This document shows positions 26,697-34,582 of a DNA stretch of 64,000 nt, in pieces. The notes under the pieces were generated by a model, which was not told the origin of the DNA, searched no databases, and saw only the letters and a list, made by a program, of their open reading frames with translations. The number at the start of each line of letters is the position of its first letter. The first letter of the stretch is position 1. The stretch is from Runella sp. MFBS21 (GTDB lineage Bacteria; Bacteroidota; Bacteroidia; Cytophagales; Spirosomataceae), in assembly GCF_029433105.1 (NCBI RefSeq), contig NZ_JARNTW010000014.1, positions 62,001 through 126,000 of the forward strand. Reading direction: 5' to 3'. A program made the position numbers and the translations under genes.

Positions 26697-27443
26697 ATGA
26701 AAACAATCAACATATTAGGAATTGCTTTTTGGGATGATTCGGTAGAGTCGTGCTACGAGCATCTCAATCAAAAAGGAGGCTTGATGATGGCACCTTCGGG
26801 GCCGGGCTTGGGGAGTATTGCCCGCGAAAGGGAGTATTACGAATCGGTACAGCAAGCCGATGTGGCAATACCTGATAGCGGTTATATGGTGTTGTTATGG
26901 AATTTGTTCCGCCGTCCCAAAATCAAACGGCTGTCGGGGCTGGCGTTTATCAATTACTTTGTGGAGCAGTTTCCCAAAGAAACCAATCGGCGTTTGCTTC
27001 TGGTCAATCCCACACCCGACGAACAGCGAGCCAATGTGACTTATCTACAGTCTTTAGGGGTGGCTATCACGGAGCAAGATTGCTACATTGCGCCCCTCTA
27101 TGCCAAAGGGAAAGTGGAAGATGAGGCCTTGTGCGCTTTTATCGAAGCCAAAAAGCCCAATTGGGTGTTGATTAACATCGGCGGTGGTACGCAAGAGATT
27201 TTGGGGGCATACCTCAAAAAGCACCTTAGCTACCAACCCGCTTTGGTATGCACAGGAGCGGCGATTGCGTTCAAAACAGGAAAACAAGTGCATATCCCGG
27301 CGTGGGCAGATCAATTGTATTTGGGGTGGTTGGTGCGGATTGCGTCGGCACCGTCAAAGTACTACAAACGTTATTTAGAAGCGATTCCGCTGCTAGGATT
27401 GATTATTCGTTATGGCGAAAAAAAAGTCATAAAATTTGTCTAA
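26697..27443 (+). CDS. WecG/TagA/CpsF-family glycosyltransferase
   Basis: 248 residues. 'QADVAIPDSGYMVLLWNLF' (the D-G/S-x-x-x catalytic-loop region), 'NWVLINIGGGTQEILGAYLKKHL' and 'ALVCTGAAIAFKTGK' are the expected WecG-family blocks. Family members transfer a sugar, commonly UDP-ManNAc(A), onto a polyprenyl-linked acceptor. The last ~25 residues are hydrophobic-basic and may form the C-terminal membrane appendage that targets such enzymes. Downstream lies the decayed glycosyltransferase fragment. Confidence 0.85.
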   Translation: MKTINILGIAFWDDSVESCYEHLNQKGGLMMAPSGPGLGSIAREREYYESVQQADVAIPDSGYMVLLWNLFRRPKIKRLSGLAFINYFVEQFPKETNRRLLLVNPTPDEQRANVTYLQSLGVAITEQDCYIAPLYAKGKVEDEALCAFIEAKKPNWVLINIGGGTQEILGAYLKKHLSYQPALVCTGAAIAFKTGKQVHIPAWADQLYLGWLVRIASAPSKYYKRYLEAIPLLGLIIRYGEKKVIKFV

Positions 27444-27601
27444 AATTCCCTTCATTTTTAAAATATTACCGTTCGATAACTTTTTGTATAAATTTATGTA
27501 CCAATTGATAGTGATTTAAATGGTATTTGGTATAATTGTGAGGAAGTAGTTCATTATTAGTGCATTAAGACTCTGTCATATATTCACGCAGAATTTTAAC
27601 T

Positions 27602-28036
27602 AACACAATACGCTTACTAGCTCGGGAAACTTTTACACCCTACCGGCCACCGCTGGAAGTGGTAGTAGGGTTGGGAGTAGAAGCCAAATGGGGTGCGTTG
27701 TATGGTTGTGAGGCTTTTGTACTACCAAGTCACCAAGAAAATTTTGGGATAGCGGTGGTAGAAGCGTTGGCCTGCGGAAAACCCGTGCTGATTTCGGATC
27801 AAGTAAATATTTGGCGAGAAATCGCCGATGGAGAAGCGGGCTTGGTCGCAAAAGATACGGTAGAGGGTACTCGACGTTTGTTGATAGAATGGGAGCTATT
27901 AACTGCTGAGAAAAAGAAAAAAATGGTGGAGCAAACTAAAAAAGTATACGCACAGTATTTTTCGATAGAAAAGTCAGCAACCAATATAAAAGCTTTGATA
28001 GAACAAAATCTTGAGGTACAAACGACAGCCGTATAG
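27602..28036 (+). pseudogene. Decayed GT4 glycosyltransferase with internal deletion
   Basis: Translating the frame from about 27602 gives residues including 'ARETFTPYRPPLEVVVGLGV', which matches 'AKETFRPYAPRRELNVGYGI' of the intact gene at 22475-23644, then jumps straight to 'EAKWGALYGCEAFVLPSHQ', matching a segment ~100 residues further on. The downstream part is intact to the C terminus ('ENFGIAVVEALACGKPVLIS', 'VNIWREI'). There is no start codon or N-terminal domain; the frame upstream reaches a TAA at 27566. It is therefore a remnant with both a 5' truncation and an in-frame internal deletion. A short GTG ORF at 27659 exists but is unlikely to be functional. Confidence 0.8.
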
Positions 28037-28560
28037 GTCTCAGGATTTAAAAATGGTTGCCTTTAAAAGTTTTTTATGTGCTAATATATAATAAAATATA
28101 CTAATATTTGATAATACTTTTAAAAGAAAATTTTGTATTTTTTGTATTTTTTAAAAAATATATCATTGATTATAAGTGATTTATGGTTGGTAGTTTTAGA
28201 CTTCTTTGTTTTTATATAATAAAAAAGCGTATATTTGTAATATACTATAAAGTATTCAATCCCTACGATATTTGTTGAAAAAGTATTAACGCACACAAAA
28301 CCTGTGATTTGTGTCTGTGCTAGGTGCTAATGGTCTGTGTGGTAGAATGAGGTAGCACTTGATCAGAGTGCGGAAATGTCGTTTGGCAAAGGGTAACGAT
28401 ACCTCATAATCGCAATTAAATACATTGATAGTAAACGAATATAAAAATAACAATTAAAAGTAGTATGATGCATGGATGATGTGCGTGTATACTCATACGT
28501 TAGTTTAATTAAATAAAATAATCGTAATGATATAACCTGCATACTTAACAATTGAAGACA
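28037..28560 (+). other. AT-rich intergenic region and long leader before the lipoprotein gene
   Basis: No gene is seen in these 524 bases. It includes a good promoter (28205-28237), which implies a leader of about 315 bases. That leader contains GAGGTAGCACTTGATCAGAG, whose GCACT (28355-28359) and AGTGC (28367-28371) form a hairpin. GGTAGC (28351-28356) also occurs in the ops-like element before gmd, but the six-base match alone is weak. Confidence 0.5.
28205..28237 (+). promoter_or_regulatory. Bacteroidota-type promoter of the lipoprotein/YjbH operon
   Basis: TTTG at 28205-28208 and TATATTTG at 28230-28237 with 21 bases between them match the -33/-7 consensus. The predicted start is near 28243, far upstream of the ATG at 28561. 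Confidence 0.6.
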
Positions 28561-29589
28561 ATGAAAAAAAGAATGCTCTCTTTCATGGTGTACGGCTTGG
28601 CGTTGACGCTGGTCATGTACAACTGCTCAAAGGGTGACCCGCTGGGACCCAATGAAAAAATCATGGACGGACTGAAAAAGATTGAAATGGAAAAAGTGGA
28701 AATCGAAAAGTCTGAGCCTGCCAAAAGTACGCCTGGGTCGTTTGAGGCGTCGGCCAAAGTAACGGAAATCGAAAAATTGGTGGCGCAAATTACCCCTTCT
28801 GGTGCGATTCCGGCCAATCTCAAAACGTCGATTGAGGAGTTGTCGTCGGTATTGAATACGACCGAAGTCGCAGCTCTGTCAGGAATTTCCCCCCAAACAC
28901 TAGCGGCGATGGAATCAGGCGCAGAGGCTCCTGCTAATATCAGGGCGATTTTGGAGAAAGTAGCCAATGATTCCCGCCTCAAAGCTTACATGAACAATGT
29001 GGTATTGCCTACGCTAGATGAGTCACCTCTGGTAGATAAAACAAAAGGTCTACAAATCCCTAAAAATGCGCGGATAACTTCTGATCCTTTGTCGCAGTGC
29101 TTAAATAACGTTGAAAATCAATACAATACCACCGTTACTACGCTACAATCTAACCGCACCACACAGCTTGCACAAGTAGAGACTACTTATCAGCAGACTT
29201 TGACCAACAATGCCGCCACCGAAACTAGTTGTATCTCGACTGCCACGGCTCGCTACCAACCTTTGAGAGCGGCAGCACAGGTGTCGAAAACAGCGGCAGC
29301 TGCCGCCTTGGAAGCCGCCAAAAGCTCACTTCCACTTGCCACTTATACAACTTTGAAAGCGATGCTTAATCTTGGAACGGTGGTGTTTATCACACAGCTC
29401 AACAACTTTGAGACTACCGACAAGAAAGTATGTACGCAAACCAAGTTGGTCAACAATAACAACGCTTTGACCGCCCGCAACAACAGCAATGCAGCCGTCG
29501 AACTTGCCTATCAAAATGCACTTGCGCAGGCTAATGCAGCCAAAGCCGCAGCCATCGCGCTTTGTGAAGAACAACACGATCAAGGATAA
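28561..29589 (+). CDS. Ala-rich putative lipoprotein of unknown function
   Basis: 342 residues from ATG 28561; an upstream in-frame TTG at 28552 is discounted. A basic-hydrophobic N terminus leads to Cys22 in 'LVMYNCSKGD', resembling a lipoprotein signal although the lipobox is poor. The middle is acidic and Lys/Glu-rich; the C-terminal third (after about residue 180) is Ala/Thr/Gln-rich with heptad-like spacing and four well-spaced cysteines, suggesting an extended coiled coil. I do not recognise a family. It sits 13 bases before a YjbH N-terminal-half gene, so a periplasmic or outer-membrane role in polysaccharide secretion is plausible but inferred. Confidence 0.65.
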   Translation: MKKRMLSFMVYGLALTLVMYNCSKGDPLGPNEKIMDGLKKIEMEKVEIEKSEPAKSTPGSFEASAKVTEIEKLVAQITPSGAIPANLKTSIEELSSVLNTTEVAALSGISPQTLAAMESGAEAPANIRAILEKVANDSRLKAYMNNVVLPTLDESPLVDKTKGLQIPKNARITSDPLSQCLNNVENQYNTTVTTLQSNRTTQLAQVETTYQQTLTNNAATETSCISTATARYQPLRAAAQVSKTAAAAALEAAKSSLPLATYTTLKAMLNLGTVVFITQLNNFETTDKKVCTQTKLVNNNNALTARNNSNAAVELAYQNALAQANAAKAAAIALCEEQHDQG

Positions 29590-29602
29590 TTACAGCTCGT
29601 CG

Positions 29603-30424
29603 ATGCAACTAGCAAGACGAAACCACCACCACACTTTTTTACTCCTCTTTTGGGTAATGGTGTGGTGGTACTTACCCACCTCCGCTCAAGTGAATCTCTC
29701 GGGGAAATCAGGACTGATGTATACCCCCTCCGCCGTCATGACTGATGACGGATACCTTAGTTTTGGGATAAACTACAACCCTATTCGTTATGCATTAGGT
29801 AATCGTAATAGAAATCCAGAACGTATTTTCTTTACAAACATTACTATTTTGCCTCGTTTAGAAATAGCTCTAACATTGCTTCAGAAATTTGATACAGATA
29901 TCCAAAAAATCGAAAAAGAGGGGATTGGCGACCGAGGCATGGATTTGCGGTATCAAATACTGAAAGAAACCGAAAAACAACCAGGCTTGGCGGTGATTAT
30001 GACGGTGCCTTTTACAATCGACGGAGCGATGCTCACTCATGTAGTGGTGGCCACTAAGCATTTTGAGATAGCGCGTGATTGGAAATTGGAAGTAAGTGCG
30101 GGCTACGGAAGTCCTTATTTTGTGTATCGGCAAGGAAGTACCAATACCAATTACAGTTTTTTGTCGAATTTTGTGTGGCAAAAGAAAAGTACTTGGCGCT
30201 ATCGGAATCATTATTTGGAAGGGCCTTTTGGCGGGTTGAGTGTTAGTTTTCGTCAAAAAGCAGGGCTGATGGCAGAGTATGATTCTCAGCATTTGAATGT
30301 AGGAGCTTACGCTACTTTCTTTAAAAAGTGGACTGTGCAAGCGGGCTGGCTCAATGGTGACCAATTTATGTTTGGGACTTCTTTTGGTGTCAATCTGCTC
30401 AAGTTGCCTAGGAAAGTCAAGTAA
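29603..30424 (+). CDS. YjbH/GfcD-like outer-membrane protein, N-terminal half
   Basis: 273 residues from ATG 29603. The signal peptide ends about 'PTSAQ'. The mature start 'VNLSGKSGLMYTPSAVMTDDGYLSFGIN' matches the YjbH opening (GLxxxPTA...DGxLxxG), followed by alternating beta-strand sequence compatible with a barrel. E. coli YjbH is about 700 residues; this protein covers only the first part, and the remainder corresponds to the next gene. The family is linked to exopolysaccharide secretion across the outer membrane. It starts 13 bases after the lipoprotein gene. Confidence 0.75.
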   Translation: MQLARRNHHHTFLLLFWVMVWWYLPTSAQVNLSGKSGLMYTPSAVMTDDGYLSFGINYNPIRYALGNRNRNPERIFFTNITILPRLEIALTLLQKFDTDIQKIEKEGIGDRGMDLRYQILKETEKQPGLAVIMTVPFTIDGAMLTHVVVATKHFEIARDWKLEVSAGYGSPYFVYRQGSTNTNYSFLSNFVWQKKSTWRYRNHYLEGPFGGLSVSFRQKAGLMAEYDSQHLNVGAYATFFKKWTVQAGWLNGDQFMFGTSFGVNLLKLPRKVK

Positions 30425-30440
30425 TTGTTAATCGTGGTTT

Positions 30441-30660
30441 TGCGTCGGAGACGCAGTGCCGTTGTTGCCCCAAATCATAGTTTGAGGCAAGTTTTTGCGT
30501 CAGAGAGGCAGTGCCGTTCTTGCCCCAAATCATAGTTTGAGGCAAGTTTTTGCGTCGGAGAGGCAGTGCCGTTGTTGCCACAAATTATAGTTTGAGGCAA
30601 GTTTTTGCGTCGGAGACGCTATACCGTTGTTGACCCAAATCACAGTTTGGGTCAAGTTGT
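30441..30660. repeat. Four tandem 55-bp repeats with two hairpins per unit
   Basis: Units start at 30441, 30496, 30551 and 30606, an exact 55-base period. Hairpin 1 is TGCGTC-GGA-GACGCA (in units 2 and 3 the right arm reads GAGGCA). Hairpin 2 is TTGCCCCAAA...TTTGAGGCAA in units 1 and 2 (unit 3 has CAC at its left arm) and TTGACCCAAA...TTTGGGTCAA in unit 4, a paired C:G to A:T change. A single dispersed copy lies at 36636-36690. The array separates the two YjbH halves. Confidence 0.92.
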
Positions 30661-30684
30661 TGATAAGAAATAAAAAAGTAAGTA

Positions 30685-31818
30685 ATGATAAGAAGTAGAC
30701 TGTTGATTTTAGTAGGATGTTTGGGGACGGGGCAATTGCTGGCGCAGACTGTCTCCCCAAAAGATCAAAAACGCAGTCGAAATTTTGAAAATGTTTGGAT
30801 AGATAGCCTTACGAAGACCGTCTATTACGAACAACGTCTCTACCGAAATCCATTTATCGGACTGCACGAGATGCGGAAAGTAGTCAAGGATTCAAGTATT
30901 CGGGATTTTGTGCCACTGATGCAGGGGATACCGATTGCCAAGTACCGGCTGGGACCCACTTTAGAAGTGCTGCCCTTGGGCGAACAAGAGCGATTATCGT
31001 ACAGGGCCTTATCGGTCTTTCCGTACCAACGACGCGATTATAAATTTGATTTTTGGATTCAACCCGTCTTCGCTGCCCGTTTTGGGAATTTTTTGAAACC
31101 TGTGCGGAGCAATGCCAGTATTTTGCTCCAAAGCCAAGTGTATTTGTTGCCTGGGTTGACGCTGTATTGGGGAGTGCTTTTTCCCATTACCAATGAGCTT
31201 GACAACCGCCCGCAGATTGTTAGACCCGCACCCGTATTTTTGAATAAATTTTACGCCAAAAAAGACCATTTTTTAAGTGCCTCGTTGGGCTTTTTTCACA
31301 ACGATAAGTACGGACTGAATGTGCAATACCGTCGCGTGGATTTTAACAAACCGTGGTCTTATGGTTTGGAAGTAGGAGTAACGGGCAATTATTACTATCC
31401 GAGAGGGGGGATTTATTATGACCAACTTTACGAGTTGTTGCTACTAGCAGATGTGGCCTATTGCTTTCGACCGCTTGATCTTACCCTTAAATTAACGGGG
31501 GGGCAGTTTTTGTGGAATGACAAAGGCGTGAGGTTTGATTTTATTCGGCAGTTTGCCAATGTTGAAATTGGGCTGTTTGCCTTCATGACGCAAAATGGCT
31601 CCACGGCAGGTTTTAACTTTGCGGTGCCGATTCCTCCCGGAAAGATTATACAAGGCAAAAAAGTAAGGTTGCGTACGACTGAGGAGTTTAGATGGGAGTA
31701 CTTGTATGCAGCCACTTTTAAGATTGGGGAGCGCTATCAGGTAGGGTATCAACTGGATCAAAGACTGCGACAGTATCATCAGTTTTATTTACAACGACAA
31801 TACCAGCAATTGAAATAA
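30685..31818 (+). CDS. YjbH/GfcD-like outer-membrane protein, C-terminal half
   Basis: 377 residues with its own signal peptide (cleavage about 'LLAQ'). 'KTVYYEQRLYRNPFIGL' matches the YjbH segment that begins the second half of the long enterobacterial protein, and the rest is Tyr/Phe-rich beta-strand sequence ('FDFWIQPVFAARFG', 'LLPGLTLYWGVLFPI', 'YGLNVQYRRVDFNKPWSYGLE', 'LTLKLTGGQFLWNDKGVRF'). With the gene at 29603-30424 it appears to make up one YjbH equivalent as two separately exported polypeptides. It lies 260 bases downstream of that gene, across the 55-bp array. Confidence 0.75.
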   Translation: MIRSRLLILVGCLGTGQLLAQTVSPKDQKRSRNFENVWIDSLTKTVYYEQRLYRNPFIGLHEMRKVVKDSSIRDFVPLMQGIPIAKYRLGPTLEVLPLGEQERLSYRALSVFPYQRRDYKFDFWIQPVFAARFGNFLKPVRSNASILLQSQVYLLPGLTLYWGVLFPITNELDNRPQIVRPAPVFLNKFYAKKDHFLSASLGFFHNDKYGLNVQYRRVDFNKPWSYGLEVGVTGNYYYPRGGIYYDQLYELLLLADVAYCFRPLDLTLKLTGGQFLWNDKGVRFDFIRQFANVEIGLFAFMTQNGSTAGFNFAVPIPPGKIIQGKKVRLRTTEEFRWEYLYAATFKIGERYQVGYQLDQRLRQYHQFYLQRQYQQLK

Positions 31819-31851
31819 TATATACCAAAATGATATTTGTATTTTTTTGTT

Positions 31852-32028
31852 TTTTACGAACAATAGTTTATGAACAATTACCGATAAAAATCTCAAAATC
31901 AGAATATATAACAACTTTAAGAATTAATAGCGATTTTAAAGGGATTCTATGAATAAGGGTATCATTCGGTAAGTTTTTGGAAAAATATACCATTTTTTAT
32001 TATGAATTTTTAAGAATTGTTCGTAAAA
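31852..32028. repeat. 13-bp perfect inverted repeats flanking 151 bp upstream of the initiating transferase gene
   Basis: TTTTACGAACAAT (31852-31864) and ATTGTTCGTAAAA (32016-32028) are exact reverse complements. A third, direct copy TTTATGAACAAT lies at 31867-31878. The enclosed segment is non-coding and AT-rich. The right arm ends 159 bases before the wbaP-like ATG. Options are an invertible promoter segment, paired operator sites, or a small mobile element. No TAnnTTTG was found inside on either strand and no recombinase gene is nearby. Confidence 0.6.
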
Positions 32029-32187
32029 TTGTGCACTGCGCCCTGCTTGTGAGATAAATCGAATGAATATCGGTTTATATTGTAAAAAAGCAAGAATTTG
32101 TTTAAGTGATGCATTGGCCATTTCATGCCTTTACCTAAGCAAATTATATAACGATAAACAAGTATCCACCTTAAAGTTTTAGACGTT

Positions 32188-33603
32188 ATGGCACAGAACT
32201 CATTGTTACCTAGTGCGGTCAATTACCGAATTCATAGGCGCCAAAGCTACACACGCTTGGTGTCGGATGGTCTTGTTGCACTTCTTTCGTATCTTATTGC
32301 AGCTCAGTTGGTGGGGCGTCATTTAAGACAAGTCGATTTGCTGGTGGTGGGTGGTTTGTGCATGACTTGGTATTTTACTTCAAAAGCTTCGAAGCTATAT
32401 GATGATTTCCGGACGGTGACGTTTGTGGATGAGATATTGGCGCTTATTCCTAATGTGATTGTTCAGTTTTTGGTGATTTCGGTGTCGTTGTTTTTCCTAA
32501 ACGATGACATGCGAGCGCGTTTATTTGCGGTGGTATATGTGGCGGCAATGTCTAGTATATTGACCCTCAAAATGTACAGTTCTCGCAAAATCTTACGGTA
32601 CTTTCAAGCCAATGGTTTAAACCAGCAAAATTTGGTGATTGTGGGTGAGAGAGAGCAGGTCGATAGTTTGAAAACATTGATAGAAGGCAACCCTCAGTTT
32701 GGGTATCAGATTGCGGGGCTCTGGACTTACAAACTCACCGACCGCTTGCCTTTGACTGAAACGCTTAATTATTTGAGAGGTCTGATTCAGCTGCAAGCCA
32801 TTGATGAGTTGGTGATAGTACAAGGGCAATTTGAAGAAAACTACGTAAGAGGGCTTATCAACTGGGCTGATACCAAAGGTATTTTGGTACGATTTACGCC
32901 AGGTTTTTTTCAGTTTAGTGCTTCTCGCTATTCGTTAGAATTGTTTGGTAATTTTCCTTTAATAACAGTGCGTAGCACACCTCTCGAAATGGATTATTGG
33001 TGGATGGTAAAAAGAGCTTTTGATGTGATTTTTAGCGTTGCGTTTTTGGTATTGGTAGCCTCTTGGCTATTTCCTATCATTGCGATTGCGATTTGGCTAG
33101 ACTCAAAAGGCCCGGTGTTTTTTATTCAAGAGCGCTGGGGAATGAAAGGTCGTAATATTGGAGTATGGAAGTTTAGAACCATGCACCACAATGCCCCGAC
33201 GGTCAAAGACAAAGGTGGGTTTCAACAAACGACCCAAAACGATGCTAGAGTAACCAAAGTTGGGAAGTTTTTGCGTCGTACTAATTTAGATGAACTTCCT
33301 CAATTTATCAATGTATTTTTGGGGAGTATGTCAGTAGTCGGGCCTCGACCACATGCCGTTAAACATAGCCTCGAAACCTTACCCCACATCAACAATTATA
33401 TGATTCGTCATCGTATCAAACCGGGCATTACGGGATGGGCACAAGTAAGCGGTTTTAGAGGAGAGACTCACGAAATAGGACTGATGCGGAAACGGGTAGA
33501 TTATGATATTTGGTATATCGAAAACTGGAGTTTGGTATTAGATATGCAGATTGTGATTCGTACCGCTTATAATATGCTCAAAGGTGATCCGATGGCTTAT
33601 TGA
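32188..33603 (+). CDS. Undecaprenyl-phosphate sugar phosphotransferase (WbaP/WcaJ type)
   Basis: 471 residues. The N-terminal part has four to five membrane helices and a CoA-binding-like domain ('QNLVIVGEREQVDSLKTL'). The C-terminal catalytic bacterial sugar transferase domain starts near residue 273: 'KRAFDVIFSVAFLVLVASWLFPII', 'GPVFFIQERWGMKGRNIGVWKFRTM', 'LRRTNLDELPQFINVF', 'MSVVGPRPH', 'RHRIKPGITGWAQVSGFRG'. It transfers a hexose-1-phosphate, commonly glucose or galactose, to undecaprenyl phosphate, starting the repeat unit. It stands at the distal end of the locus, behind its own 369-base upstream region. Confidence 0.95.
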   Translation: MAQNSLLPSAVNYRIHRRQSYTRLVSDGLVALLSYLIAAQLVGRHLRQVDLLVVGGLCMTWYFTSKASKLYDDFRTVTFVDEILALIPNVIVQFLVISVSLFFLNDDMRARLFAVVYVAAMSSILTLKMYSSRKILRYFQANGLNQQNLVIVGEREQVDSLKTLIEGNPQFGYQIAGLWTYKLTDRLPLTETLNYLRGLIQLQAIDELVIVQGQFEENYVRGLINWADTKGILVRFTPGFFQFSASRYSLELFGNFPLITVRSTPLEMDYWWMVKRAFDVIFSVAFLVLVASWLFPIIAIAIWLDSKGPVFFIQERWGMKGRNIGVWKFRTMHHNAPTVKDKGGFQQTTQNDARVTKVGKFLRRTNLDELPQFINVFLGSMSVVGPRPHAVKHSLETLPHINNYMIRHRIKPGITGWAQVSGFRGETHEIGLMRKRVDYDIWYIENWSLVLDMQIVIRTAYNMLKGDPMAY

Positions 33604-33643
33604 GTTTTAACGGTAATAGTTATACGTAAACTCGTAATAATAC

Positions 33644-33680
33644 AAAAAAGCCCTTCTCCTGTCAGGAGAAGGGCTTTTTT
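33644..33680. terminator. Bidirectional terminator between wbaP-like and cpsB-like genes
   Basis: AAAAAAGCCCTTCTCCTG and its mirror CAGGAGAAGGGCTTTTTT form a perfect stem with runs of A before and T after, so it can terminate both convergent genes. Confidence 0.92.
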
Positions 33681-33702
33681 GTAAAGGAGGAAAGTCTTTT
33701 TG

Positions 33703-34434
33703 TCAAAGTGAGGGATTGAGCCACTCGTAGTTGGAGAGTTGGCGATTGAGTTTTGAGTCTGCCGCAAAGCGTTTGAGTGCTTCGAGATGTTTTTTGTGGT
33801 GCAAGTCGGTACCCAGAAACGACACCATGTTTTTTTGGAGGAGATTGTGTCCTACTGTACTTACATGCTTGCCATAGTAGCCCGTCAGAGAAAGGATATT
33901 GATTTGAAACAAGCATCCTAGCTGGTGTAAGTGCTCAAGCTCGGCCATTGAAAAATAGTAATAACGCTCAGGATGAGCCAAAATGGGCACAAAACCACGG
34001 GCTTGCACTTTGAAAATCGCGCTTTCGTAATTGAGTACGGGGGCAACATACGAAAGTTCTACCAGTAGGTATTTAGCGGCGATAGGGAGAACAGTGTCGT
34101 TTTCAATGAGTTTGTCAAAGTTTTCATCGATCATGTATTCCGCCGCCGCTTCTAGTTTGATTTGTAAACCTACTTCAACGATTTTTTCTTGAACTACTTT
34201 GAGCACTTGCAAAATCTTCGCAGGAGTGTTAGGATAGAGGTCGGTCATTACATGAGGAGTGGTGATGACTTTCTGAAAACCTAATTCTTGTAGATTTCGT
34301 AAATACTGTAGGGTACTTTCTAAATCAGGGCTCCCGTCGTCGATACCAGGAAGTAGGTGGGAGTGCATGTCAACTTCTAGTTTCTCGATAATTTTAGGGT
34401 TACTTTTTGTAAATAGTTTGGTGATAAGGGACAT
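33703..34434 (-). CDS. CpsB/CapC-type PHP-domain tyrosine-protein phosphatase
   Basis: 243 residues. 'DMHSHLLPGIDDGSPDLESTL' is the metal-binding N-terminal PHP motif, followed by 'VITTPHVM', 'EAAAEYMID', 'ILAHPERYYYF' and 'FLGTDLHH', the remaining metal ligands. This manganese-dependent phosphatase dephosphorylates BY-kinases such as the protein at 5158-7509, so the kinase and phosphatase stand at opposite ends of the polysaccharide locus. Transcribed against the locus, sharing the terminator at 33644-33680. Confidence 0.92.
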   Translation of the reverse strand: MSLITKLFTKSNPKIIEKLEVDMHSHLLPGIDDGSPDLESTLQYLRNLQELGFQKVITTPHVMTDLYPNTPAKILQVLKVVQEKIVEVGLQIKLEAAAEYMIDENFDKLIENDTVLPIAAKYLLVELSYVAPVLNYESAIFKVQARGFVPILAHPERYYYFSMAELEHLHQLGCLFQINILSLTGYYGKHVSTVGHNLLQKNMVSFLGTDLHHKKHLEALKRFAADSKLNRQLSNYEWLNPSL

Positions 34435-34582
34435 AATTATATGGTGTTTAGGATTATTCTATTGTATACTATAATAATTTGAATCACAGTGTTTTGGGTG
34501 GGGATGGTGCCGTGAAAGTAATGCTTTTTGATAAAAAAACATAGTCGAATAAGGATAAAAAAATGGCAAATTGGTATATGAA

